Origin: Streptomyces alanosinicus
GTDB taxonomy: Bacteria; Actinomycetota; Actinomycetes; Streptomycetales; Streptomycetaceae
NCBI RefSeq assembly: GCF_014650595.1
Contig: NZ_BMVG01000001.1
Span: 434,001-498,000, forward strand
Length of the DNA: 64,000 nucleotides
Direction of reading: 5' to 3'
Below are positions 50,327-58,628 of the stretch, piece by piece (positions within the stretch are counted from its first letter, which is position 1; the number at the start of each line of letters is the position of its first letter). The notes beneath the pieces were generated by a model. That model saw only the letters and a list, made by a program, of their open reading frames with translations, made no database searches and was not told the DNA's origin. The translations under genes and the position numbers were made by a program.

Positions 50327-51218
50327 GTGTCGACCATGGTACCGGGCGCGTGGAGCGGCGCGGACCGCCCGCCGCCGTCGCCAGCACCGAGCCCGCCAGG
50401 ATCAGGGCGAAGGCCGCCAGGACCGTGGGGGTCAGCCGCTCGTCCAGGAAGAGGGCGCCCGCCGCCACCGCGACCGCCGGATTGACGTACGTGATCACCG
50501 TCGCCCGGGTCGGGCCCGCCTCCTTGATCAGTTCCAGGAACGCCACGAAGGCCACCGCCGTGCAGAGCACGCCCAGGCCGGCCAGGGCCGCCAGGGCGGA
50601 AGGAGAGGGGACGGCGGACGGGCGCGCCACGATCGCCACCGGGGCGTAGACCACCGCCGCGAGGGTCAGGCAGGCCGCCGTCAGGTGCAGGGAGGGGACG
50701 TCCTTCAACCGGCGGGCGGCTATCAGGGGGGCCGTCGCATAGCCGAGGACCGTCGTGAAGACCTCGGCCAGGGAGCGGGCGTCGCCGCCGGTGAGGTGCG
50801 GGAGCGTCAGGACCGTCACACCGCCGAGGCCGAGTGCGAGGCCCGTGAGCCGGCGGGCTCCCAGGTGTTCCGTGTCCCCCAGGACGCGGGCCACGACGAC
50901 GCCGACGATCGGCACGCCCGCGATCAGCAGGCCCGCCGTCGAGCTGGACAGATGCCGTTCGGCGTCGGTGAGCGTGAACCAGGGGACGATGATCTCCAGG
51001 ACCGCGAAGGCCAGCAGGGGGCGCCAGTGGGCGCGTACGGCCCCCGGCAGGCCGCCCTGGCGCAGGGCGAAGGGGAGCAGCAGAAGCGCGCCGAGGGCAC
51101 AGCGGGTGAATACGACCACCGGCGGGGACACCTCGTCCACCGCCACCTTGATCATCAGATAGGGGACGCCCCAGATCACTCCCATGAGGGAGAACAGGAA
51201 CCAGCCACGTGCAGTCAT
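50286..51218 (-). CDS. EamA (DMT superfamily) transporter
   Basis: A 310-aa ten-helix transporter with duplicated EamA domains; the first begins WFLFSLMGVIWGVPYLMIK and the second FTTVLGYATAPLIAARRL, with PAVAVAAGALFLDERLTP near the end. The family exports amino acids and other metabolites. The ATG at 51218 overlaps the AraC gene's TGA (ATGA), so expression is coupled to that regulator. The last 41 nt of the gene lie inside rnpB, encoding the tail RRSTRPVPWSTRQTSRADG, which is presumably tolerated. Confidence 0.9.
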   Translation of the reverse strand: MTARGWFLFSLMGVIWGVPYLMIKVAVDEVSPPVVVFTRCALGALLLLPFALRQGGLPGAVRAHWRPLLAFAVLEIIVPWFTLTDAERHLSSSTAGLLIAGVPIVGVVVARVLGDTEHLGARRLTGLALGLGGVTVLTLPHLTGGDARSLAEVFTTVLGYATAPLIAARRLKDVPSLHLTAACLTLAAVVYAPVAIVARPSAVPSPSALAALAGLGVLCTAVAFVAFLELIKEAGPTRATVITYVNPAVAVAAGALFLDERLTPTVLAAFALILAGSVLATAAGGPRRSTRPVPWSTRQTSRADGRVESP

Positions 51219-52063
51219 GGGGTCGAGTTTCGGCCGTGTCCTCGGGGCGCGTCTTGAACGCTGTTGCGGTAGGCCGCCGGGGTCACCCCGAGCACCCGGC
51301 GGAACCAGCGGGTCAGATGCGCCTGGTCGGCGAAGCCGACGAGCGGGGCCACCTCGGCGGGGCGCAGCCCGGCGGCGAGCAGCGCGCGGGCCCGGCTCAC
51401 GCGGTACTGGGCGAGCCAGGCGTACGGCGGTATCCCCATGGTCGTACGGAAGGCGCGCAGCAGCTGGTAGCGGGACAGGCCGAGGTCGGCGGCGAGGCAG
51501 GCGAGGGCCGGCGGGGCGGTGAGTTCGTCGGCCAGGCGGTCGCGGACGGTACGGGCGATCGTGCCGGCGCCGGGTACCAGACCCGGACCGCAGCGTGCCG
51601 TGGAGTGCCGGCGGGCCAGCGCCGTCAGCAGCCACGGCAGCCGGGACTCCGCCTCCAACGGGTCGGGGCAGGCGCTGAGTTCGGTGTGGGCGAGGCGGAG
51701 CGCGGCGGCCAGTTCGGGGTCCTGGACGAGCGGTTCGCGGAAGTACGGCAGCCCGTCGAGGACGCCGTCGGCCAGCAGGGACGGCTCGGCGTACAGGGCG
51801 CGGTAGGCGTAGCCGTCGGTGGCGTTGGCGGGGCCGCCGGTGTGCATCTCGCCGGGTTCGAGGACGACGATCGTGCCGGGGCCGGTGCGGATGTGGCCGC
51901 CGCGGTAGTCGATGACCTCGTTGCCCCCGACGCAGACGCCGATCGTGTATTCGTCGTGGGCGTGGGGGGCGTAGGTGTGCCGGCGGAAGTCCGCCGTCAG
52001 GAGGTCGAGCGGGGGTCCGCCGTGTCCCAGCCGGGCGCGCGTCCACAACGCCTGTTCCGCCAT
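51215..52063 (-). CDS. AraC-family transcriptional regulator
   Basis: A 282-aa regulator: N-terminal cupin-like effector domain (YAPHAHDEYTIGVCVGG, VVLEPGEMHTGG) and a C-terminal pair of helix-turn-helices (LACLAADLGLSRYQLLRAFR and PAEVAPLVGFADQAHLTRWFRRVLGVTPAAY). Coupled by ATGA to the EamA gene, it probably controls that exporter. No ribosome site is obvious at the ATG at 52063. Inducer unknown. Confidence 0.9.
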   Translation of the reverse strand: MAEQALWTRARLGHGGPPLDLLTADFRRHTYAPHAHDEYTIGVCVGGNEVIDYRGGHIRTGPGTIVVLEPGEMHTGGPANATDGYAYRALYAEPSLLADGVLDGLPYFREPLVQDPELAAALRLAHTELSACPDPLEAESRLPWLLTALARRHSTARCGPGLVPGAGTIARTVRDRLADELTAPPALACLAADLGLSRYQLLRAFRTTMGIPPYAWLAQYRVSRARALLAAGLRPAEVAPLVGFADQAHLTRWFRRVLGVTPAAYRNSVQDAPRGHGRNSTP

Positions 52064-52181
52064 CCCGCGCCCCCTCGTCGTACCGGCCCCTTCATGGGTA
52101 CAACGCCTTCAGGCCCCGCTTCCATGCCCCCCGGCTTCCATGCCCCCGCTTCCATGCGGCGTCCAGGTCTGGCTGACGGTG
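52064..52181. repeat. Three GCTTCCATGC direct repeats between regulators
   Basis: GCTTCCATGCSSCC occurs three times (from about 52118, 52134 and 52148) in the short gap between the AraC and TetR genes. Nothing else is recognisable there; no terminator is seen. Confidence 0.6.
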
Positions 52182-52808
52182 TCAGCCGTCGAGGTCCGTG
52201 CGTTCCAGGGCCGTGAAGGCGGTCTCCAGGCGTGCCCGGTGGGCGCGTGCCACCTCGTCCACCGGGTCGCCCGCCATCAGCCGGCGCACGGAGGTGGCGA
52301 AGACCGCCCGGTGGGCCGCCACGACCAGTGCCGCCAGCAGGTCCGGCTCCGGCGCGCCGGTCTCGGCGAGGGCGGCGGCCAGCCCCCGCTCCACCTCCTC
52401 GGCACCCTCGCGGGCCCGGGCGCGCAGGGCCGGCGAATCGACGACGACCCGCCAGAACGGCGCGAAGGTCTCCCGCACGCCGCCCAACGGGTGCCGCTCG
52501 TCGTCCAGCCGGAGCGCGAGCCGGCGCAGGGCCGTGAGCGGGGACTCGCCGTCGGCGCGGTCGCGCACCGCCCCGGCGAAGAGGGCGACGGCCTGCGGGA
52601 TGCGGTCGAGGAACAGGTCCTCCTTGCGCGGGAAGTAGTTGAAGACCGTCATCGTGGAGACGCCGGCCCGCCGGGCGACCTCGGCGACGGTCACCGCCTC
52701 GAAGCCGCGCTCGATGAACAGACCCGTCGCGATGTCCGAGATCCGCTGCCGCGTGGCCAGTTTCTTGCGCTCCCGCAGCGGAAGTTCCTCATCCGGTTCC
52801 TTGTTCAT
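52182..52808 (-). CDS. TetR-family transcriptional regulator
   Basis: A 208-aa repressor: DNA-binding helix-turn-helix FIERGFEAVTVAEVARRAGVSTMTVFNYFPRKEDLF over residues 32-67, then an all-helical ligand domain. Start ATG at 52808 has no ribosome site but TATAGT 7 nt upstream, indicating a leaderless transcript. Divergent from the FAD monooxygenase gene; the 47-nt gap holds overlapping promoters and an operator, so it almost certainly represses both. Confidence 0.9.
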   Translation of the reverse strand: MNKEPDEELPLRERKKLATRQRISDIATGLFIERGFEAVTVAEVARRAGVSTMTVFNYFPRKEDLFLDRIPQAVALFAGAVRDRADGESPLTALRRLALRLDDERHPLGGVRETFAPFWRVVVDSPALRARAREGAEEVERGLAAALAETGAPEPDLLAALVVAAHRAVFATSVRRLMAGDPVDEVARAHRARLETAFTALERTDLDG

Positions 52809-52811
52809 GGA

Positions 52812-52856
52812 AAAACTATAGCCGCTCAAAACTTTTAGTGACTACACTTGAAGCCA
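52812..52856. promoter_or_regulatory. Divergent leaderless promoters with TetR operator
   Basis: Minus-strand TATAGT (7 nt before the TetR ATG) and plus-strand TACACT (7 nt before the monooxygenase ATG) face away from each other. Between and over them is an A/T-rich palindromic block including AGTG-ACTA-CACT with flanking T- and A-rich arms. Repressor binding here would block both transcripts. Confidence 0.55.
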
Positions 52857-54406
52857 TGACGACGATCGATTACGACGTGGTGGTGGCCGGAGCCGGCCCC
52901 GTGGGCCTCTTCCTCGGCTGTGAGCTGGCGCTCGGCGGTGCGCGGGTGCTGGTCGTGGAGCGGCTGACCGAGGTGGACGAGACGATCAAGGCAGGCGCGA
53001 TCAACATCCCGAGCGCGGTCGCCCTCTACCGGCGCGGGCTGCTGCCCGAGCTGGAGGCGGTGTGGGAGGCGGCGCTGGACCGGATACGCGCCTTCCGGGG
53101 CGAGGACTTCGAGTCCGAGCTCGCGCCCAAGTTCTCCGGGCACTTCGCCGGAATCACGATGACCCAGGACCTGTTCGACGGCTCCGATCCCGCCTGGGCC
53201 GAGGTCGGCCCCGCCGGCGACACCGGGCTCCTCGTTCCCCAGGCCACGCTGGAGCGGATCCTGGCCCGGCGGGCCGGGGAGCTCGGGGTGGAGGTCCGCC
53301 GGGGTGTCGCGCTGACCGGCTTCGACGCGGACGCGGACGGGGTCGCCGTACACATCGGTGACGCCACTGTCCGCGCCGGCTGGCTCGTCGGCTGCGACGG
53401 CGGCCGCAGCACCGTCCGCAAGCTCGCCGGGTTCGACTTCCCGGGCACGGACCCGGAGATCACCGGCTATCAGGCGATCGTCGAGCTGACCGGCGCCGAG
53501 CGGCTGCACGAGGGCTGGAACACCACGGACACCGGGACGTACGTCCACGGACCGTTCCCCGGCCGGATCCTCAGCGTGGAGTTCGACGGCCCGCCTGCCG
53601 ATCGCTCGGCGCCCGTCACCGCCGAGGAGTTGCAGGCCAGCCTGCGCCGGGTGTCGGGCGTGCCCGAGGTCACCATCACCAAGGTGCTCAGTGCCACCCG
53701 GTTCACCGACAACGCCCGCCAGGCCACCGAGTACCGCAGGGGCCGGGTGCTCCTCGCGGGCGACGCGGCGCATGTGCACTCGCCGTTCGGCGGGCAGGGG
53801 CTCAACCTCGGCCTCGGGGACGCGATGAACCTGGGCTGGAAGCTGGCCGCCGTCGTACGCGGCACGGCACCGGTGTGCCTGCTCGACACCTACACCGCCG
53901 AACGCCACCCCATCGGCGCCTGGGTGCTCGACTGGACCCGGGCCCAGATCGCGGTGATGCGCCCGGACCGGCATGCCCGCGCGCTGCGCCGGGTGGTGAC
54001 CGACCTGGCGCTGACCACGACCGGGACGACGTATCTCGTCACCAAGATCTCCGGCATCTGGCAGCGCTACGACCTGCCCGGCGACCACCCGCTGACCGGC
54101 GCGAGCGCGCCCGATCTGGTGCTGGCCGACGCATCCCGGCTCGGTGGCCATCTGCACCACGGCCGCGCCCTGCTGCTCGACCTCGCCGACGACCCCGGGC
54201 TGCGCGCCCACGCCGAGGGGTACGGCGACCGGCTGGAGGTCCGCACCCTCGCCTGCCCGGACCGGCCCGGCCTCAGGGCGCTGCTCGTCCGCCCGGACGG
54301 CTTCGTGGCCTGGGCGGCGGACGCGGCGGACGCGGCGGACGCGGACGACAAGGGCCTGCCGGAGGCCCTGGAGCGCTGGCTCGGGGTGCCTGCCGCCGGC
54401 GCCTGA
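52856..54406 (+). CDS. FAD-dependent aromatic monooxygenase (PheA/MhpA type)
   Basis: A 516-aa flavoprotein hydroxylase: GxGxxG as DVVVAGAGPVGLFLG, the DG motif GCDGGRSTVRKLAG, and GD motif VLLAGDAAHVHSPFGGQGLNLGLGDAMNLGWKLA. The C-terminal thioredoxin-like domain ends with an Ala/Asp repeat (WAADAADAADADD) from a 9-bp repeat. Such enzymes hydroxylate phenols or polyketides. Regulated by the divergent TetR. The ATG at 52856 is leaderless; an in-frame start at 52838 is upstream of the promoter. Confidence 0.9.
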   Translation: MTTIDYDVVVAGAGPVGLFLGCELALGGARVLVVERLTEVDETIKAGAINIPSAVALYRRGLLPELEAVWEAALDRIRAFRGEDFESELAPKFSGHFAGITMTQDLFDGSDPAWAEVGPAGDTGLLVPQATLERILARRAGELGVEVRRGVALTGFDADADGVAVHIGDATVRAGWLVGCDGGRSTVRKLAGFDFPGTDPEITGYQAIVELTGAERLHEGWNTTDTGTYVHGPFPGRILSVEFDGPPADRSAPVTAEELQASLRRVSGVPEVTITKVLSATRFTDNARQATEYRRGRVLLAGDAAHVHSPFGGQGLNLGLGDAMNLGWKLAAVVRGTAPVCLLDTYTAERHPIGAWVLDWTRAQIAVMRPDRHARALRRVVTDLALTTTGTTYLVTKISGIWQRYDLPGDHPLTGASAPDLVLADASRLGGHLHHGRALLLDLADDPGLRAHAEGYGDRLEVRTLACPDRPGLRALLVRPDGFVAWAADAADAADADDKGLPEALERWLGVPAAGA

Positions 54407-54424
54407 CCCTGTCGCCGCGGGCGC

Positions 54425-55858
54425 TCACACGGCCGTGAAGAGGATCTTCGACGTCCCCGGGTCGGCCTGGGCGAGGCGGACCCGGAGCCGTTCGCCGAGC
54501 GGGAGCGGGTCGCCCTCGATGCGGCCGATGACGGCCGGGGAGATCAACTGCACGGTGCCGACGGTCGGCCGGTGCTCGTCGACGTCCACCACACAGCCGT
54601 CGAAGACGTCCCCGACCCGGTCCTTGAGCAGGGCCGCCTCCACGATGTCCACGCACTCGCGCTCGACCGTGCCGGCGATCCGGGAGCCGTCGGCCATCCG
54701 TCGGGGCAGCGCGTCGAGCGCGGCGAGCACCCAGTCGGGCGGGGACCGGTCCGCGACGGCGGCGAGGCAGATCTCGGCGGCGTACCGGTCGACGAGGCGG
54801 CGCAGCGGGGCCGTGCAGTGGGTGTAGGGGGCGGCGACGGCGGCGTGTGTGGTGATCGCGGGCAGGACGCCGTCCCGGAAGACGGTGTAGCCGGCGCCGC
54901 GCAGCAGGGTGGTGCACTCCTGGAGGAAGGCCGCGTGGCGCGGGTCGCCCGGGTCGAGGGAGCGGATCAGGGCCGCGTAGGACACATGGTGCGGCCAGTC
55001 GATGTGCAGCGCGGTCGCCGTGCGGCGCAGCCGGGCCACCTCGCCGTCCGGGGCGGTCGGCAGCGTGCGCAGCACACCGGTGCCGTGGGCGAGCATCAGC
55101 TCGGCGGCGGTCATGCCGGTGAGCAGGGAGAGCTGGGCGTTCCAGCTCTCGGCGGGCAGTGGGGCCCGGTAGCCGAGGACGTAGGTGTGGTCCTTCTCGG
55201 TGATCTCCTGCTCGGGCACGTTCAGGGAGATGCCGCCGCGCTCGGTCTCCTGCCGCTGCCGGGCCGCGCCGATCGCCTTGAGCAGCGCGACGGGCTCCTC
55301 GGCGGTCCCGGCGTCGATCTGCTTCTGCACCCCCGCGTAATCCAGCTTGGCGCGGCTGCGGACCAGGGCGCGGCGCACATCGACGGCGACGGTCCGGCCG
55401 TCGGCGTCCAGGTCGATCGTCCACAGCGCGGCCGGGCGGACCTGGCCCGGCAGCAGGCTGGCCGCGCCCTCGCTGAGCACGGTGGGATGCAGCGGGACCT
55501 TCTCGTCGGGGAAGTACAGGGTGTTCACCCGGCGATGCGCCTCGGCGTCCAGCGCCTTGCCCGGTACGACGAAGGCGGCGACGTCGGCGATGGCGTACCG
55601 GACCCGGTAGCCGGTGCCCCGCCGGGACAGGTGCGTCGCCTGGTCGAGGTCGGTGGAGGCGGGAGGGTCGAGGGTGAAGAAGGGGATGTCCGTGGCGTCG
55701 TACGCCGGCAGGGCGGGCGCTTTCGCCGTGCGCTCGGCTTCCGCCAGGACCTGTGGCGGGAAGGCCTCCGGGACACCGAGTTCGCTGCGCAGCGCGGCGA
55801 GCGCGGCCCGCAAGGGGGCTTCGGGGGCACCGGTCACGCGGATCTTGCGGCGGGGCAT
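54425..55858 (-). CDS. RNB-domain exoribonuclease (RNase II/R family)
   Basis: A 477-aa single-strand 3'-5' exoribonuclease core: RNB signature DPPASTDLDQATHLSR with the metal-binding Asp cluster, YRVRYAIADVAAFV, VPLHPTVLSEGAASLLPGQ, and THAAVAAPYTHCTAPLRRLVDRY near residue 370. It lacks the S1 and cold-shock domains of full RNase R, the usual form in Streptomyces. The ATG at 55858 follows a TACGCT box by 6 nt, so it is probably leaderless. Convergent with the FAD monooxygenase gene. Confidence 0.88.
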   Translation of the reverse strand: MPRRKIRVTGAPEAPLRAALAALRSELGVPEAFPPQVLAEAERTAKAPALPAYDATDIPFFTLDPPASTDLDQATHLSRRGTGYRVRYAIADVAAFVVPGKALDAEAHRRVNTLYFPDEKVPLHPTVLSEGAASLLPGQVRPAALWTIDLDADGRTVAVDVRRALVRSRAKLDYAGVQKQIDAGTAEEPVALLKAIGAARQRQETERGGISLNVPEQEITEKDHTYVLGYRAPLPAESWNAQLSLLTGMTAAELMLAHGTGVLRTLPTAPDGEVARLRRTATALHIDWPHHVSYAALIRSLDPGDPRHAAFLQECTTLLRGAGYTVFRDGVLPAITTHAAVAAPYTHCTAPLRRLVDRYAAEICLAAVADRSPPDWVLAALDALPRRMADGSRIAGTVERECVDIVEAALLKDRVGDVFDGCVVDVDEHRPTVGTVQLISPAVIGRIEGDPLPLGERLRVRLAQADPGTSKILFTAV

Positions 55859-55932
55859 ACAGCGAGCGTAGGTCGGGGCCGGGTGGGTGGCACGCCGTAC
55901 GCTGTCGCGGAGGTCTATGTGAGGAGTACGTG

Positions 55933-56715
55933 GTGCTGGTCCTGCTGCCGCCGTCCGAAGGCAAGGCGAACTCGGGCGCGGGTGCCCCGCTGGAGCTTCG
56001 GTCACTGTCCCTTCCGGGGCTGACCGCGGCGCGCGAGGCCGTGCTCACCGAGTTGGTCGAGCTGTGCGCCGGTGACGAGGAGAAGGCGCGCGAGGTGCTC
56101 GGGCTGAGCGAGGGGCTGCGCGGCGAGGTCGCGAAGAACACCGGCCTGCCGACCGCCGGCGCCCGCCCCGCCGGGGAGATCTACACCGGTGTCCTGTACG
56201 ACGCCCTCGGCCTGGCCACCCTGGACGCGGTGGCGAAGAAGCGCGCCGTGGCCTCGCTGCTGGTGTTCTCCGGGCTGTGGGGCGCGGTGCGGGTGACGGA
56301 CCGGATCCCCTCCTACCGCTGCTCGATGGGGGTGAAGCTGCCGGGGCTCGGCGCGCTGGCCGGGCACTGGCGGGCGCCGATGGCCGAGGTGCTGCCCGAG
56401 GCGGCCGGGGACGGCCTGGTGCTGGACCTGCGTTCCTCGGCGTACACGGCGGCCTGGCGGCCGAAGGGCGAGGTCGCGGGGCGCACGGCGACGGTGCGGG
56501 TGCTGCACGCGCCGACCCGGAAGGTGGTCAGCCACTTCAACAAGGCGACCAAGGGCCGCATCGTACGGAGCCTGCTGTCGGAGGGTGCCGCGCCGGGGGA
56601 CCCGGCCGAGCTGGTCGAGGTGCTGCGGGACCTCGGGTACGAGGTGGAGGCGGAGGCGCCGGGGAAGGCGGGCAAGGCGTGGTCGCTGGATGTGCTGGTG
56701 GAGGAGATCCACTGA
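55933..56715 (+). CDS. YaaA-family peroxide stress protein
   Basis: A 260-aa DUF328/YaaA protein: N-terminal LVLLPPSEGK, the internal RIPSYRCSMGVKLPGLGAL and a C-terminal SHFNKATKGRIVR block carrying conserved Lys/Arg. In E. coli YaaA limits free iron during peroxide stress and binds DNA; a DNA-glycosylase-like activity has been suggested. Two adjacent GTG codons are possible starts; 55933 has GAGGAG at the better 6-nt spacing. Confidence 0.87.
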   Translation: MLVLLPPSEGKANSGAGAPLELRSLSLPGLTAAREAVLTELVELCAGDEEKAREVLGLSEGLRGEVAKNTGLPTAGARPAGEIYTGVLYDALGLATLDAVAKKRAVASLLVFSGLWGAVRVTDRIPSYRCSMGVKLPGLGALAGHWRAPMAEVLPEAAGDGLVLDLRSSAYTAAWRPKGEVAGRTATVRVLHAPTRKVVSHFNKATKGRIVRSLLSEGAAPGDPAELVEVLRDLGYEVEAEAPGKAGKAWSLDVLVEEIH

Positions 56716-56738
56716 GGGGATCCGGACACTCTCACATG

Positions 56739-56765
56739 CGTTGCAGTATGCGCAACGGCCATTGC
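56739..56765. promoter_or_regulatory. Overlapping palindromes upstream of KDPG aldolase gene
   Basis: CGTTGC-N7-GCAACG (56739-56757) and, sharing its right arm, GCAA-CGGCCA-TTGC (56752-56765), giving three alternating half-sites. The block lies 32-58 nt before the aldolase ATG. TTGC/GCAA palindromes are typical IclR-family targets; a KdgR-like regulator is possible but none is in view. Confidence 0.45.
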
Positions 56766-56796
56766 GCGTGATGCAGTCGCTCGGCACGATGAGGGC

Positions 56797-57477
56797 ATGA
56801 CCTCAGCGCTGCCCTCACCCTCGCCCGCCTCCGTACTGGGCCTCGTGGATCGCGCCCCCGTCGTGCCCGTGGTGGTCGTCTCCGACGCCGCCGCCGCCGT
56901 ACCGCTGGCGCGGGCGCTGGTGGCGGGCGGGCTGCCGGCGATCGAGGTGACGCTCAGGACGCCGGCGGCGCTGGAGGCGATCCGGGCGATCGCCGCCGAG
57001 GTGCCGCAGGCCATGGTCGGCGCGGGCACGGTGATCACGCCGGAGCAGGTCGGCGCGTGTGCGGCGGCGGGGGCGCGGTTCCTGGTCAGCCCCGGCTGGA
57101 CGGACACCCTGCTGGAGGCGATGCGCGGGTCCGGGGTGCCGTTCCTGCCCGGGGTGTCGACCGCCTCGGAGGTCGTGGCGCTGCTGGAGCGCGGGGTGCG
57201 GGAGATGAAGTTCTTCCCGGCGCGGGCGGCGGGCGGTACGGCCTACCTGGAATCGTTGTCCGGGCCGTTGCCGCAGGCCCGGTTCTGCCCGACCGGCGGG
57301 ATCGGGCCGGCGAGTGCGCCGGAGTATCTGGCCCTGCCCAACGTCGGCTGCGTGGGCGGCAGTTGGATGGTCCCGGCGGACGCGGTGGCCGCCGGGGACT
57401 GGGCGCGGATCGAGGAGCTGGCGCGGGGCGCGGCGCGGCTCGGCGGGGTCAGGGACGCAGGTGGGACGTGTCGTTGA
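56797..57477 (+). CDS. KDPG/KHG aldolase
   Basis: A 226-aa class I aldolase cleaving 2-keto-3-deoxy-6-phosphogluconate (and 4-hydroxy-2-oxoglutarate) to pyruvate plus an aldehyde. Motifs: IEVTLRTPAALEAI (Glu of the active site), AMVGAGTVITPEQV, the Schiff-base Lys region REMKFFPARAAGG, and PTGGIGPASAPEYLALPNVGCVGGSWMV. Its 3' end overlaps the convergent RNase H gene by 29 nt. The ATG at 56797 is preceded by GAGG at close spacing. Confidence 0.93.
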   Translation: MTSALPSPSPASVLGLVDRAPVVPVVVVSDAAAAVPLARALVAGGLPAIEVTLRTPAALEAIRAIAAEVPQAMVGAGTVITPEQVGACAAAGARFLVSPGWTDTLLEAMRGSGVPFLPGVSTASEVVALLERGVREMKFFPARAAGGTAYLESLSGPLPQARFCPTGGIGPASAPEYLALPNVGCVGGSWMVPADAVAAGDWARIEELARGAARLGGVRDAGGTCR

Positions 57478-58609
57478 AGAGCCGGACGCTGGCGTTGCCG
57501 TCCGCGTAGTACGCCACCGCCGACAGGGAGGCCGCCGAGAGTTCCATCCGGAACAGGGACTCGGGCGGGGCGCCGAGGGCGAGGCGGACGAGGGTCTTGA
57601 TCGGGGTGACGTGCGTGACCAGCAGGACCGTACGGCCGGCGTAGGCCGCGACCAGCTTCTCCCGGGTGGCCTCCATCCGGGTGGCGGTCTCGGCGAAGCT
57701 CTCGCCGCCGCCGGTGGGGTGGGCCTCGGGGTCGGCGAGCCAGGCGTTCAGGTCGTCGGGGTGGCGCTCGCGGACCTCGCCGAAGGTGAGGCCCTCCCAG
57801 GCGCCGAAGTCCGTCTCGCGCAGACCGTCCTCGATCGTCACGTCGAGACCGAGGCGGGTGGCGACGGCGGCGGCGGTCTCACGGGTGCGGGTGAGCGGGG
57901 AGGCGAGGATGGCCTGGACGGTGCCGCGGCGGGCGAGGGCCTCGGCGACACGGTGGGCCTGGTCGCGGCCGGCGACGGAGAGGGAGGGGTCGGTGCCGCC
58001 GCTGCCGGAGAAGCGTTTCTGGGGGGTGAGGGGGGTTTCGCCGTGGCGGAGGAGGACGAAGGTGGCCGGGGCCCCCATGTCCGGCGACGCCCAGCCGGAG
58101 GCCGGCTGAGGTGCCGTGGCGACCTTGCGTGCGGCGCGGGTGTCCTCGTGGCCGGCCCCGGCCGTCGCCACGCTGCCGGCCGGCGAGGGTTGCCCGCCCC
58201 GCTTCCCCGCGTCCATCGCCTCGTTCGCCAGCCTGTCCGCGTGTTTGTTCTGCGCTCGCGGGATCCACTCGTATGTCACCCGGTCCGCCGGGAAGACCCG
58301 TCCCGCCTCCAGTGCCAGTGGCTTCATGTCGGGGTGTTTGATCTTCCAGCGGCCCGACATCTGCTCGACGACGAGCTTGGAGTCCATACGGACGTGGACG
58401 GTCGCGGAAGGGTCGAGTTCCCGTGCCGCGCGCAGACCCGCCAGCAGGCCGCGGTACTCGGCGACGTTGTTGGTGACGACGCCGAGGTACTCGGCCGCCT
58501 CCGTCAGCGTCTCGCCCGTCGCCGCGTCGATGACCACCGCGCCGTAGCCGGCGGGACCCGGGTTGCCCCGGGAGCCGCCGTCGGCCTCGACGATGAACTC
58601 CCTTGCCAC
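57449..58609 (-). CDS. Bifunctional RNase H / acid phosphatase
   Basis: A 386-aa fusion: residues 1-145 an RNase HI domain (FIVEADGGSRGNPGPAGYG with catalytic Asp, NNVAEYRGL with Glu, HVRMDSKLVVEQMSG with Asp, and the final ARAQNKHADRLAN block) and about 180-380 a histidine phosphatase domain (VLLRHGETPLTPQKRFSG, EGLTFGEVR, VLLVTHVTPI). This architecture matches the characterised Streptomyces coelicolor SCO2299 product, which has both activities. It ends the zinc-ribbon/Nif3 transcript unit. Confidence 0.94.
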   Translation of the reverse strand: MAREFIVEADGGSRGNPGPAGYGAVVIDAATGETLTEAAEYLGVVTNNVAEYRGLLAGLRAARELDPSATVHVRMDSKLVVEQMSGRWKIKHPDMKPLALEAGRVFPADRVTYEWIPRAQNKHADRLANEAMDAGKRGGQPSPAGSVATAGAGHEDTRAARKVATAPQPASGWASPDMGAPATFVLLRHGETPLTPQKRFSGSGGTDPSLSVAGRDQAHRVAEALARRGTVQAILASPLTRTRETAAAVATRLGLDVTIEDGLRETDFGAWEGLTFGEVRERHPDDLNAWLADPEAHPTGGGESFAETATRMEATREKLVAAYAGRTVLLVTHVTPIKTLVRLALGAPPESLFRMELSAASLSAVAYYADGNASVRLFNDTSHLRP

Positions 58610-58628
58610 GTACGCCCCTTCGGTGTTC

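Noticed and set aside
50256..51257. Plus-strand 333-codon open frame over rnpB and EamA
   Set aside because: The region on the minus strand is a clear RNase P RNA and a ten-helix transporter; the plus frame has only Arg/Gln-rich shadow sequence.
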